This document shows, one piece after another, positions 53,294 to 61,539 of a stretch of 64,000 bases of DNA (positions are counted from its first letter, which is position 1; each line of letters starts with the position of its first letter). Source of the DNA: UBA995 sp035477115 (GTDB taxonomy: Bacteria; Bacillota; Sulfobacillia; UBA995). The notes beneath the pieces are model-generated. The model did no database searches, had not been told where the DNA came from, and saw nothing but the letters and a program-made list of their open reading frames with translations. The stretch is from positions 23,507 to 87,506 of the forward strand of contig DATIKW010000028.1 of assembly GCA_035477115.1 (NCBI GenBank), read 5' to 3'. The position numbers and the translations under genes were made by a program.

Positions 53294-54379
53294 ATGAAGG
53301 GCAAGTCGAAGTTGTTCATAGCCGTGGGCGTGATCCTGAGCGTACTGATCACTTTCTCGGTTCTCGGCTGTCCCCGAAGAGAGGCCGAGCCCGAGCCCGA
53401 GCCGAGGGAGAAGTTCCACCTCGGCATCACCGCCGGGAGGCCGGGTGACACATGGTTCGTCCTCTCCCATGCTCTCGCCACCTTCATCAACGAGCGGTCC
53501 GAGTGGGTCACGGCCGAAGTGGTGGCTACCGCCGGGGTCGCCGATAACACCCGGCTGCTAGTTGCAGAGAAGGACAGGCGGGCCACGCACCTGAACGTGA
53601 CCATGATCCCGGGGGTGACGGCATGGGGCGAGGGACAGCACTTCCCACTCAAGGTCGCGAGCCTGGGCTTTCTGGATGACGTGTGGGTCACTCTAGATCC
53701 CGCCATCAAGACCTTGGCCGACTTTGAGGGCAAGACGGTCGTGCTGTCCCGTGATCTACCCTACGGGTACGGCTGGATCTTTGACAATTGGCTCAGGGTG
53801 GCCGGGGTCGAGAACTACCGCCTGCTACACGGTGGCGTATCGGCCAGGCGTGACGCATTGCGGGATGGTGCGGCCCCTGTGGGCGTACTGCCGGTCGATA
53901 TGATTTGGCCCGACGAACATGTCCTGAGTTCAAGCATGATGGAACTCAGCGCCCGCGGCACCCTGTACTTCCCCAATCAGGGCAACGTCGAGCGCAATCT
54001 AGCCCAGATCGCACTGGCCGGCACCATGGAGCCCTTTGTGGGAGAGCATACCCTGCCCCCACTGGGGATGGTCATCCCAGCCGGGCGCCTGGGCCCGACG
54101 CAGACCGAACCACTGGTTTACATCTCCACCCCTCTCTACTGGGCCGCAGGTATCGAGGTTCCTGAAGACGTCGTCTACGAGGTCACCCGAATCCTGTACG
54201 AAGCTGCCTCGCGGAACGAATTCGCGGCCTACCACGCAGTAGGCAGGGGCATAGTCCCCGACTTCGTCGCACGGTCGTTCTGGAGAACAGATGCCGAGCG
54301 ACGTGCGAACTATCACCCGGGAGCCCTCAGGTTCTACGATGAGAAAGGGATTACGCTGAAGCACTTCACTGACCCCTGA
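53294..54379 (+). CDS. TAXI-family TRAP solute-binding lipoprotein
   Basis: 361 residues. A lipobox VLGC ends the signal sequence (Cys about 28), followed by a Pro/Glu linker and the binding domain: ITAGRPGDTWFVLSHALATFI, TAGVADNTRLL, LADFEGKTVVLS, GVLPVDMI, and WAAGIEVPEDVVYEVTRILYE. TAXI proteins bind C4/C5 dicarboxylates, glutamate and similar acids and feed a TRAP permease. The charged linker and lipidation fit a monoderm cell envelope. Confidence 0.9.
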   Translation: MKGKSKLFIAVGVILSVLITFSVLGCPRREAEPEPEPREKFHLGITAGRPGDTWFVLSHALATFINERSEWVTAEVVATAGVADNTRLLVAEKDRRATHLNVTMIPGVTAWGEGQHFPLKVASLGFLDDVWVTLDPAIKTLADFEGKTVVLSRDLPYGYGWIFDNWLRVAGVENYRLLHGGVSARRDALRDGAAPVGVLPVDMIWPDEHVLSSSMMELSARGTLYFPNQGNVERNLAQIALAGTMEPFVGEHTLPPLGMVIPAGRLGPTQTEPLVYISTPLYWAAGIEVPEDVVYEVTRILYEAASRNEFAAYHAVGRGIVPDFVARSFWRTDAERRANYHPGALRFYDEKGITLKHFTDP

Positions 54380-54384
54380 CCCCG

Positions 54385-54434
54385 GTTGCCGGCGGCCGGG
54401 CAGGCCACTCGCGCGGCTGCCCGGCCGCCGCAAC
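54385..54434 (+). promoter_or_regulatory. Intercistronic hairpin between TAXI binding protein and permease
   Basis: GGCGGCCGGGCAG (54391-54403) pairs with CTGCCCGGCCGCC (54417-54429), 13 bp, extended by GTTGC/GCAAC past one bulged base. It could protect the upstream mRNA or partly terminate transcription, giving more binding protein than permease. Confidence 0.65.
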
Positions 54435-54498
54435 TCAGGTTGGCGGTCGCCGAAAGGGACCGAAGAAGCAAGAAGGCGAGGGAGAGGGGGCAGGAAAG

Positions 54499-56430
54499 AT
54501 GATAATGAATTCTGGGACTATAAAAGGTGAGGCGGTCCGCGGACCCCTGGGTACCGTGCATTCTGTCCTGGCCTTGTTGTTCGCCGCCTACCAACTCTAC
54601 TACATCCGGGCAATCCCCTACGAACCCGCCATCCACGGCATTGTGCACCTCGGGTTCGCCATGGTCGTGCTGTTGATGGGGAGGTTACGCGAGAGTCCTC
54701 ACTCCAAGCTGGTGGTCGGCTGGCTGGTCTGTCTCCTGCTGGCGGCTGTGGCTGTAACCGCTTACTTCTTCGTAGACTACCGCACCATCCTGGCGAATCC
54801 AAGCCGCCCCCCTACGGTCGCCCTAGTCTTCGGCGTGATTGCCGTCATCGTCGCCGTGATCCTGTCCCGCCAGAGTTTCGGCATGACCTTCCCCTTGCTG
54901 GCTGCGGTCGGCTGCTTATATGTCCTGTACGGTCGGTTTCTGCCCGGCATATGGCGGGCGCCAGCCGTATCCATCCAGCGGGCGATCACCCTGCTCGCTG
55001 CGGACGTGACATCGCCTTGGGGTCTCTACGGCAGCCTGCTCGGTATTTCTGCCAACTACCTATTCCTGTTCATTCTCTTCGGCTCCACATTGCACGCCTT
55101 CGGCGGACTACGGTTCGTGTTCCAACTCGGCAGCCTCGTGGCTGCCCGGGTCCGCAGTGGGGCAGCTGCGATGGCCGTGATCAGCAGCGCTTTGCTGGGC
55201 TCGATAACCGGAAGCACCGTGGCCAACGTGACCATAACCGGTTCCTTCACCATTCCCATGATGATGAAGGAGGGTTATACTCCCGAACAGGCAGCCGCGA
55301 TCGAGACGGCCGCCTCCAACGGCGGGCAGTTTCTGCCGCCGGTCATGGGGGCGACGGTTTTCGTCATGGCCGCCTACACCGGGATCCCCTACATAGACAT
55401 TGCGAGGGCCGCCTTAGTGCCAGCCCTCCTGTACTTCCTAGCGGTGTTCCTCTACTGTGAGCTTAACGCGGCCAGAAACAGCATCACGCCCACGCCCGCC
55501 AACTCCCGGGTGAACATGAGAGAAACAGCGATGGACGCTTTGCTCTTCATCACGCCATTGGCCGTGCTGGCGGTCCTCATGCTGGAGGGGTACTCCCTCA
55601 TGGCCGTGATCTTCTGGGCCACCATCGCCGCGGTTGGAGGGGGGTTGCTTTCTGCTGCCGTCCGTAGGAAAGACCGCCTAGACTGGGCCAAGGTGATAGA
55701 CACGCTCAGTCAGGGAGTCAAATCGGGCGCAGAAATAAGCGTACTCTTGGCCGTGATCGGCATCTTCGTGGGTGCCCTGGAGGTCACCGGCCTGACCTTG
55801 GACCTGAGTGTCGTCTTCGGCAGATTGGCGGGTGACAGCGTGTTCCTGTTACTTGTAGCCACGGTGCTGATCAGCCTGATCCTCGGGACAGGCGTACCCA
55901 CTCCGGCTGCCTATGTCATCGTGGCTACCGTGCTCTCCCCCTTGCTCATCCGGCAGGGGATACCCGTACTCCAAGCCCACTTGTTCCCGCTGTTCTACGC
56001 ATTCATCGCCCATCTCACCCCGCCGGTCGGGCTCGGCCTCCTCGTTGCCTGCAAGATCGCCGGTAGCAACTACTGGCGCAGTGCGGTAGAAGTGTTCAAG
56101 GCGGCCTTCGTCAGCGTGATACTGCCTTTCTGCTTCATCTATGCGCCCGGGATCCTGCTGGATTATGAGACGCCTGCCGTTGCCATAGCGGAGATCACGG
56201 CCAGCGCTCTCCTGTTCTTCAGCTTGACGGTGTTCTCCGTCAACCACTGGAGAACTCGCCTGGCGCCGCTCGAGCGGCTGGCGCTGCTGGCCGCGTGCTT
56301 GTTCTCGGCCGGCTTCATCGGCCTGCCGAGAAACGATGTCTGGATCGCGCTGTCGGCGCTGGCTGGCTTGGTGGCCGTGGTCTCTAATCAGCGGCGGCCG
56401 GTGGTCGCACACTTCAAGCGGGAAGGATGA
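54499..56430 (+). CDS. Fused TRAP transporter permease (DctQ+DctM, TAXI type)
   Basis: 643 residues with about 17 membrane helices. An N-terminal 4-helix DctQ-like part (to about 170) is fused to the large DctM part with SGAAAMAVISSALLGSITGST, ANVTITGSFTIPMM, ETAASNGGQFLPPVMGATVF and GTGVPTPAAYVI. It imports its solute with Na+ or H+. The fused form normally partners TAXI proteins. GTG/ATG choice: ATG 54499 within a weak site; it ends overlapping the next gene. Confidence 0.92.
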   Translation: MIMNSGTIKGEAVRGPLGTVHSVLALLFAAYQLYYIRAIPYEPAIHGIVHLGFAMVVLLMGRLRESPHSKLVVGWLVCLLLAAVAVTAYFFVDYRTILANPSRPPTVALVFGVIAVIVAVILSRQSFGMTFPLLAAVGCLYVLYGRFLPGIWRAPAVSIQRAITLLAADVTSPWGLYGSLLGISANYLFLFILFGSTLHAFGGLRFVFQLGSLVAARVRSGAAAMAVISSALLGSITGSTVANVTITGSFTIPMMMKEGYTPEQAAAIETAASNGGQFLPPVMGATVFVMAAYTGIPYIDIARAALVPALLYFLAVFLYCELNAARNSITPTPANSRVNMRETAMDALLFITPLAVLAVLMLEGYSLMAVIFWATIAAVGGGLLSAAVRRKDRLDWAKVIDTLSQGVKSGAEISVLLAVIGIFVGALEVTGLTLDLSVVFGRLAGDSVFLLLVATVLISLILGTGVPTPAAYVIVATVLSPLLIRQGIPVLQAHLFPLFYAFIAHLTPPVGLGLLVACKIAGSNYWRSAVEVFKAAFVSVILPFCFIYAPGILLDYETPAVAIAEITASALLFFSLTVFSVNHWRTRLAPLERLALLAACLFSAGFIGLPRNDVWIALSALAGLVAVVSNQRRPVVAHFKREG

Positions 56431-57701
56431 TGGCAGTGGGAATGAACCTGGCGGAGAAGATCCTGGCTCGGGCGGCAGGCCGCGACGAGGTGGTGCCGGG
56501 TGATTTCGTGTGGGCCCGTGTCGATCTAGCGCTGGCAAACGACCTGAGTGGTGCCTTGGCCATTCGCGAGTTCCACCGCATGGGAGCGGATCGGGTCTTT
56601 GACCGCGACAAGATCGTGCTAGTGCCGGACCATTACGTGCCCAACAAGGATATCCTCGCGGCTTCCCAGGCCAAGCTGCTGCGGGACTTCGCCCGGCAAC
56701 AGCAGATCACCCACTACTTCGAGGTGGGCCGGATGGGCATCGAGCACGCCTTGCTGCCGGAGGAGGGGCTGGTTGGCCCCGGTCAGTTAGTGGTCGGCGC
56801 TGACTCCCACACGTGCACCTACGGGGCTCTAGGGGCTTTCGCTACGGGGGTGGGCAGCACCGACCTGGCTGCGGTCATGGCCACCGGACAGGTATGGCTC
56901 AAGGTGCCGGAGACTTTCCGGTTCACCTACCACGGTAGCCTACCGCCTTGGGTAGGCGGCAAAGACCTCATCCTCTTCACCATCGGCCAAATCGGCACTG
57001 ACGGCGCAACTTACCTGGCCATGGAGTTTGCGGGCGAGACCATCGCCGGGTTGCCCGTAAACGCGCGCCTGACCATCTGTAACATGGCCGTCGAAGCCGG
57101 GGCCATGACGGGTATCATCGCCCCGGACGCGACCACCATCGCCTACCTCACCGGGCGGTTTCAAGGCCCGCTGCAGGTGCCCGTCGCTGATGCGGATGCC
57201 CGGCCCGCACGTACTTTCCAGTGGGATGTCTCCAGTCTTGAGCCGCAGGTGGCCTGTCCTGCCTCGCCCGGTAATGTCCGACCGGTAAGCCAAGTGGCCG
57301 GGGTGCCCGTCGACCAGGTCGTGATCGGCTCCTGCACTAATGGGTATCTGGAGGACCTCCAGGTCGCGGCCGCCATCCTGCGCGGGCGGAAAATCCGCTC
57401 CGATATTCGGCTGATTGTGATCCCTGCCACCCAGAGGGTTTACCTCGAAGCGCTACGCACCGGCCTGCTTGAGGTTTTCGTCACCAGCGGCGCGGCCGTC
57501 TCCACTCCCACCTGCGGCCCTTGCGCCGGATGCCATATGGGTGTGCTGGCTGAGGGTGAGCGTGCCTTGGCGACGACCAACCGCAATTTCGTCGGACGTA
57601 TGGGACATCCGACCAGCGAGGTATACCTGGCTGGGCCGGCCGTTGCGGCCGCGACCGCCATCAAGGGTTGCATAGCCCACCCGGAGGAGGTGCTGTCATG
57701 A
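56427..57701 (+). CDS. LeuC/aconitase-type hydro-lyase, large subunit
   Basis: 424 residues. SHTCTYGALGAFATGVGSTD, the 4Fe-4S cysteines in GSCTNG and CGPCAGCHMG, and RNFVGRMG are intact. The family adds water to or removes it from unsaturated di- and tricarboxylates: isopropylmalate, homoaconitate, citraconate, dimethylmaleate. ATG 56427 overlaps the TRAP stop; ATG 56442, giving MNLAEKIL, is the family-typical start. No leuA or leuB is nearby, so a role in leucine synthesis is unlikely. Confidence 0.9.
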   Translation: MMAVGMNLAEKILARAAGRDEVVPGDFVWARVDLALANDLSGALAIREFHRMGADRVFDRDKIVLVPDHYVPNKDILAASQAKLLRDFARQQQITHYFEVGRMGIEHALLPEEGLVGPGQLVVGADSHTCTYGALGAFATGVGSTDLAAVMATGQVWLKVPETFRFTYHGSLPPWVGGKDLILFTIGQIGTDGATYLAMEFAGETIAGLPVNARLTICNMAVEAGAMTGIIAPDATTIAYLTGRFQGPLQVPVADADARPARTFQWDVSSLEPQVACPASPGNVRPVSQVAGVPVDQVVIGSCTNGYLEDLQVAAAILRGRKIRSDIRLIVIPATQRVYLEALRTGLLEVFVTSGAAVSTPTCGPCAGCHMGVLAEGERALATTNRNFVGRMGHPTSEVYLAGPAVAAATAIKGCIAHPEEVLS

Positions 57702-58213
57702 CCCATATCGCGCAAACTCATCGCGGACGGGTTTGGAAGTTTGGGGCCCACGTCGACACCGATGCCATCATCGCCACTCGCTACCTCACCAGCCAAGATC
57801 CGGAGTTCCTTAGGGCGCACTGCCTGGAGAGTCTAGACCCCAGGTTCGCCACCGAAGCCACCCCGGGCGACATCCTGGTCGGCTTGGACAACTTCGGCTG
57901 CGGGAGTTCGCGCGAGCATGCTCCCCTGGCCATCAAGGCCGCAGGGATACACTGCGTGATTGCGGTATCCTTTGCCGGCATCTTCTTCCGTAACTCGATC
58001 AACCTCGGGTTGCCGTTGCTGGAGTGTCCCGAACTGGCACGTGAGGTCACCGCGGGCGAGGAGCTAGATGTGGACCTGTCCCAAGGCACCGTTGTCCGCG
58101 TGTGCACCGGGCGAGTGTACCGGGTGCCGCCTTATCCCCCTTTTATGCAGCAGATAATCGCCGCAGGCGGGCTGACCGCGTACGTTCGCAAGGAGTTGGA
58201 GGCGAGGCGCTGA
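57698..58213 (+). CDS. LeuD-type hydro-lyase, small subunit
   Basis: 171 residues. DTDAIIATRYLTSQDP contains the substrate-specificity loop, with YLTS rather than the YLRT/YLRM seen in isopropylmalate isomerases. GLDNFGCGSSREHAP and FAGIFFRNSINLGL are the conserved swivel-domain stretches. ATG overlaps the large-subunit TGA as ATGA. The altered loop suggests a substrate other than isopropylmalate. Confidence 0.9.
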   Translation: MTHIAQTHRGRVWKFGAHVDTDAIIATRYLTSQDPEFLRAHCLESLDPRFATEATPGDILVGLDNFGCGSSREHAPLAIKAAGIHCVIAVSFAGIFFRNSINLGLPLLECPELAREVTAGEELDVDLSQGTVVRVCTGRVYRVPPYPPFMQQIIAAGGLTAYVRKELEARR

Positions 58214-58301
58214 GGGGTCTAGCATAGTTGGAGTCTCGGGTGGTGGCGGGAGTTCGGCAAGGGACTGAGCAAGCAGGAAGGCTGCCGCGTGGTCCCAAGA
58301 G

Positions 58302-58454
58302 GTGTTCGGATTCGGCAAGGCCAAGCGCGAGGTGGCGGTGACGGTGGCCAGACACTGGATGGCATTGCTGGAGGTTCATTGCAGGGTGGAAGTTGGCGGC
58401 GATATCTCAAGAGGCGTGATCTTGGTCCCGCGAGGAGGCAAGGGCCCCAAGTGA
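58302..58454 (+). CDS. Weak small reading frame ending on the lyase start
   Basis: 50 codons from GTG, e.g. FGFGKAKREVAVTVARHWM and RGVILVPRGGKGPK, with GC-rich third positions, whose TGA overlaps the GTG of the next gene (GTGA). There is no ribosome site at its start and no recognised family. The 237-nt stretch 58214-58450 otherwise contains nothing I can name. It may be a real leader peptide, or noise. Confidence 0.25.
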   Translation: MFGFGKAKREVAVTVARHWMALLEVHCRVEVGGDISRGVILVPRGGKGPK

Positions 58455-59317
58455 AGAAGACCACAAAGCTGAAGCAAGGCATCAGGAGCGGGAAAATTGT
58501 CGTCGCACCGGGCGCCTTCAACCCGCTGTCGGCGAAGATTATTGAGCAAGTGGGCTTCCCGGCGGTATACATGACGGGATACGGCGCATCGGCGGATCTT
58601 CTGGGTGCCCCCGACTACGGGCTCCTGACGCTGACGGAGATGGCTAACCACGCGGCCAGAATCGCTCAGGCCGTGAGTGTCCCGGTCGTGGCCGACGGAG
58701 ACACCGGATACGGAAATCCCCTGAACGTCCGGCGCACGATCCAGGAATACGAGAGGGCCGGGGTCGCCGCCATTCACCTGGAAGACCAGGTGATGCCGAA
58801 GCGCTGTGGCCACATGGAAGGAAAACAGCTGGTCGACGCGCGAGAGTGGGTCAAGAAGATCGAGGCTGCGGTTGACACCAAGACTGACCCTGATTTCCTG
58901 ATCATTGCTAGGACTGATGCGAGGGCGGTTTACGGCCTAAAGGAGGCACTATCAAGAGCGAAGATGGCGGCAGTTGCTGGCGCGGACCTCATATTCGTAG
59001 AGGCACCTCAGAGCATAGATGAGCTGAAACTGGTCCGCGAGACCATCAATGCCCCGCTCATGGCCAATATGGTAGAGCATGGGAAGACCCCTCTCTTGCC
59101 GGTAGACGAGCTTCAGAAGATGGGCTATAACCTCGTAATCTACCCGTCGTCCTCGCTCTACGCCGCTGCTGGTGCCATATTCGAGGCCATGTCTGAGTTA
59201 AAGAAGACCGGGACTACGGCCGGCCTTGTCAAAGGGATGCTCACTTTCCATCAGTTCAACGAACTCGTTGGGCTAAAAGAACTCCAGTCCCTGGAGATGA
59301 AGTATCGGGTGGACTGA
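58451..59317 (+). CDS. Isocitrate lyase/PEP mutase-family C-C lyase
   Basis: 288 residues, TIM barrel. ADGDTGYGNPLNV binds Mg, and MPKRCGHMEGK carries the catalytic Cys that separates lyases from PEP mutase. Also IARTDARAV and NMVEHGKTPLL. Size and motif fit 2-methylisocitrate, 2,3-dimethylmalate or oxaloacetate-type lyases, which release pyruvate plus an acid. GTG 58451 with GAGGAGG 12 nt upstream. Following the LeuCD-like pair, it would cleave the hydrated product, as dimethylmalate lyase follows dimethylmaleate hydratase in nicotinate fermentation. Confidence 0.9.
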   Translation: MKKTTKLKQGIRSGKIVVAPGAFNPLSAKIIEQVGFPAVYMTGYGASADLLGAPDYGLLTLTEMANHAARIAQAVSVPVVADGDTGYGNPLNVRRTIQEYERAGVAAIHLEDQVMPKRCGHMEGKQLVDAREWVKKIEAAVDTKTDPDFLIIARTDARAVYGLKEALSRAKMAAVAGADLIFVEAPQSIDELKLVRETINAPLMANMVEHGKTPLLPVDELQKMGYNLVIYPSSSLYAAAGAIFEAMSELKKTGTTAGLVKGMLTFHQFNELVGLKELQSLEMKYRVD

Positions 59318-59630
59318 CCTCCCTTCTCAAACCTGAATTGGCGATGCCGGAGGTGACTCTACATCGGAAACGCTCTGAACATGGCGGCTCCGAGACGCCA
59401 CCCTAGCGGGGAAGTGACTGACAGCCCTCTGGATCCCGGGTGACGAGGCAGCGCCAATGGCGCACGGTGTGCGACAAGGAAGGAGGTCGGCTCACAGCGA
59501 ATGACTGACCTGCCTGAACCGTAAGTGGGTGGATGCCAGCGTCTTTCGGTCAATGACGCCGCGGCAACGAGGAATGGCACGAAGGACCAAGATTGCGGCA
59601 ATGTCAGACTTTTGGGGGGAGAGGTGGGGC
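59318..59630 (+). other. 313-nt leader before the ABC binding-protein gene
   Basis: No gene. Two small adjacent hairpins lie near 59452-59475 (GCGCC-AAT-GGCGC and CGCAC-GGT-GTGCG sharing bases). GGGGGGAGAGG just before 59631 is the ribosome site. No known riboswitch core was recognised. It separates the lyase from the ABC operon, which probably has its own promoter here. Confidence 0.4.
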
Positions 59631-61433
59631 ATGGGCCGGAAGACCCGCGTGTTGACTCTCTTGTTGATCTGGACGTTAGCCATCGGAGTACCACTGGCAG
59701 GTGCACTGGCGCAGGACGCGCCCGAGCGGACGTTCTTCACCCTGAATCTCGTCTATCGTTCCGACGATCCCACGGACGCCGCGATAGCGAAGATCACCCA
59801 GGCGGAACTCGCCAAAATCGGCATTGACGTGAGGCTTCATACCTACGAGTGGGGCACCCTCCTCGATCGCATCTTCTTCGGTGGTGCGCAGAAGACTTTC
59901 GATGAGGGCGGTTGGGATCTCCACATCTGCTACTGGATATACGATGTGGCTGACGTGAACCCACGATCGGTCTGGCACTCCGAGGCTAACAGCCCTGCCG
60001 GCTTTCAGCCCTACGGCTACAATAGCGGGAGAGTTGATGCGCTAATCGAAGCGGCGGAGCGGACGTTCGACCTTGAGGTAAGAGGGGAACTCTACCGGCG
60101 CATGCAGGAGGAGATCTTCAACGACCATCCCTATGCATTTCTGTACATTCCGAAGTTCGCCTACCTCCTGGATGAAGCGGTCGAGAACTTCGAGCCCATC
60201 GAGACGCTTCGCAGACTGTCCGATGTGCGCATTGCTGGAAAGACCGAGGCTGATGACACGCAACTGATCTTCCAAATGGGTGCCGATGTGAAGAACATCG
60301 GGCCCATCCTCCCCAAGGACACTTGGACGATTATCGTGAGCGAAGGTCTATACAACCCGCTAATCCGGGTCCACAAGGATCCCAGCACCGGCGCCCTGTC
60401 CTTCGCACCGGACGTTGCCGAATCGTTCGAAGTGTCGCCGGACGGCCGCCGAATCACTTTCAGGCTGCGACGGGATGTGCGCTTTCACGACGGGACGCCT
60501 CTCACGGCGCGAGACGTGAAAATGACGATTGACGCACATCGGGCCAAGGATACGGGCTCGGTGCGTTATGCTATCGTGGCGACCGCACTGGGTGATCTTG
60601 AGGTCCGGCCCGACGCGGTGCAGATTGTCGACGATTACACGGTGGTCCTTCATCTCGAAGAACCTTTCGCCCCGCTCCTATCCACGCTGACGTTCGCCGG
60701 GGAGTTCGGGATCGCTCCCTACCATATCTGGGGCCAAGTGCCGAGATCGGAGTGGGTCAGGCACTGGATGAATACGGGGGCGGATGGCCGATTGCCCATC
60801 GGCACCGGCCCCTATCGCATGGTCAGTTGGGCCAAGGACGAATACATCGAACTGGAAGCCAGTCCATACTACCATGGCGCCAAGCCATTCGTTGACCGCT
60901 GGTTCTTCCGCATCATCCCCGAGCGCGCCACTGCCATCATGGCAGCCGAAAAGGGCGAGGTAGATATCGTTCACTATCAATCAGTGCCTCCGGCAGAGGT
61001 GGAGAGGCTCAAGGGTGTGCCCAACCTCGAGGTCTTGACCTACCTGCATCCGGGGTTCAACGGCATTGGGTTCAACATGAATCACCCGGTGCTCAACAAT
61101 GTCAAGGTGCGCTGGGCCATATCCTACGCCTTGCCGCGCCAGCATATCATCGACAATGTCTTGCACGGGATGGGTGCTCACGGAGCAGGCCCCGTCCCCG
61201 TTCAAGTGACCTGGGCATACAACGAGCAGTTCAACTCAGGTGCGATCCCCCACGACTTGGATCGCGCACGCGCACTGATGGAAGAGGCTGGATATCGGTT
61301 CGAGTACCTGGAGGATCCTCCGGCACCCGCGTTCACCGTGACCGGGTTCATCGCTGGTATAGCGGCCGGGGCCATCCTGACCTGGCTGGTGCTCGCCGCC
61401 GGGCGGCGTCGGGTAGTCCAGAGTACCACCTAG
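59631..61433 (+). CDS. Dpp/Opp-family binding protein, circularly permuted and C-terminally membrane anchored
   Basis: 600 residues. Signal peptide 1-27 (cleavage after ALA). Residues 35-195 read like the normal C-terminal third of SBP_bac_5 proteins: AELAKIGIDVRLHTYEWGTLLD, NPRSVWHSE, YNSGRVDALIEAAERTF, DHPYAFLYIPK. Residues 205-555 then read like the normal N-terminal part: PDVAESFEVSPDGRRITFRL, VRFHDGTPLTARDV, IGTGPYRMVSW, ISYALPRQHIIDNVL, ending DLDRARALMEEAGY, where the ordinary protein would continue into the C-terminal third. Instead a transmembrane helix (568-590) and basic tail follow. It would capture peptides or similar solutes for the downstream permeases. ATG 59631 with a strong ribosome site. 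Confidence 0.85.
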   Translation: MGRKTRVLTLLLIWTLAIGVPLAGALAQDAPERTFFTLNLVYRSDDPTDAAIAKITQAELAKIGIDVRLHTYEWGTLLDRIFFGGAQKTFDEGGWDLHICYWIYDVADVNPRSVWHSEANSPAGFQPYGYNSGRVDALIEAAERTFDLEVRGELYRRMQEEIFNDHPYAFLYIPKFAYLLDEAVENFEPIETLRRLSDVRIAGKTEADDTQLIFQMGADVKNIGPILPKDTWTIIVSEGLYNPLIRVHKDPSTGALSFAPDVAESFEVSPDGRRITFRLRRDVRFHDGTPLTARDVKMTIDAHRAKDTGSVRYAIVATALGDLEVRPDAVQIVDDYTVVLHLEEPFAPLLSTLTFAGEFGIAPYHIWGQVPRSEWVRHWMNTGADGRLPIGTGPYRMVSWAKDEYIELEASPYYHGAKPFVDRWFFRIIPERATAIMAAEKGEVDIVHYQSVPPAEVERLKGVPNLEVLTYLHPGFNGIGFNMNHPVLNNVKVRWAISYALPRQHIIDNVLHGMGAHGAGPVPVQVTWAYNEQFNSGAIPHDLDRARALMEEAGYRFEYLEDPPAPAFTVTGFIAGIAAGAILTWLVLAAGRRRVVQSTT

Positions 61434-61539
61434 GGCGGCTGCTGAATCGGTATGTGTTACACGGGCGGAATGGCATGAATGCAGGCCACTCCGCCCGGGG
61501 TGTTCGGCGGGGACTCTTCGGAAGAGGTGGGGCGTCGGC

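Noticed and set aside
56427..58213. Leucine biosynthesis leuCD
   Set aside because: No leuA, leuB or ilv genes nearby; the context is a regulator, TRAP importer and lyases, and the small-subunit loop differs.
58370..58445. Possible second T-box (TTGGTCCCGCGAGG near 58420)
   Set aside because: Lacks the GGGTGGNACCGCG core, an antiterminator and a terminator with U-run, and the downstream gene is not an amino-acid gene.
59440..59575. Partial resemblance to a TPP riboswitch (a stretch like ATGCCAGCG)
   Set aside because: The CTGAGA half and the paired helices are missing, and the genes behind it are not thiamine-related.
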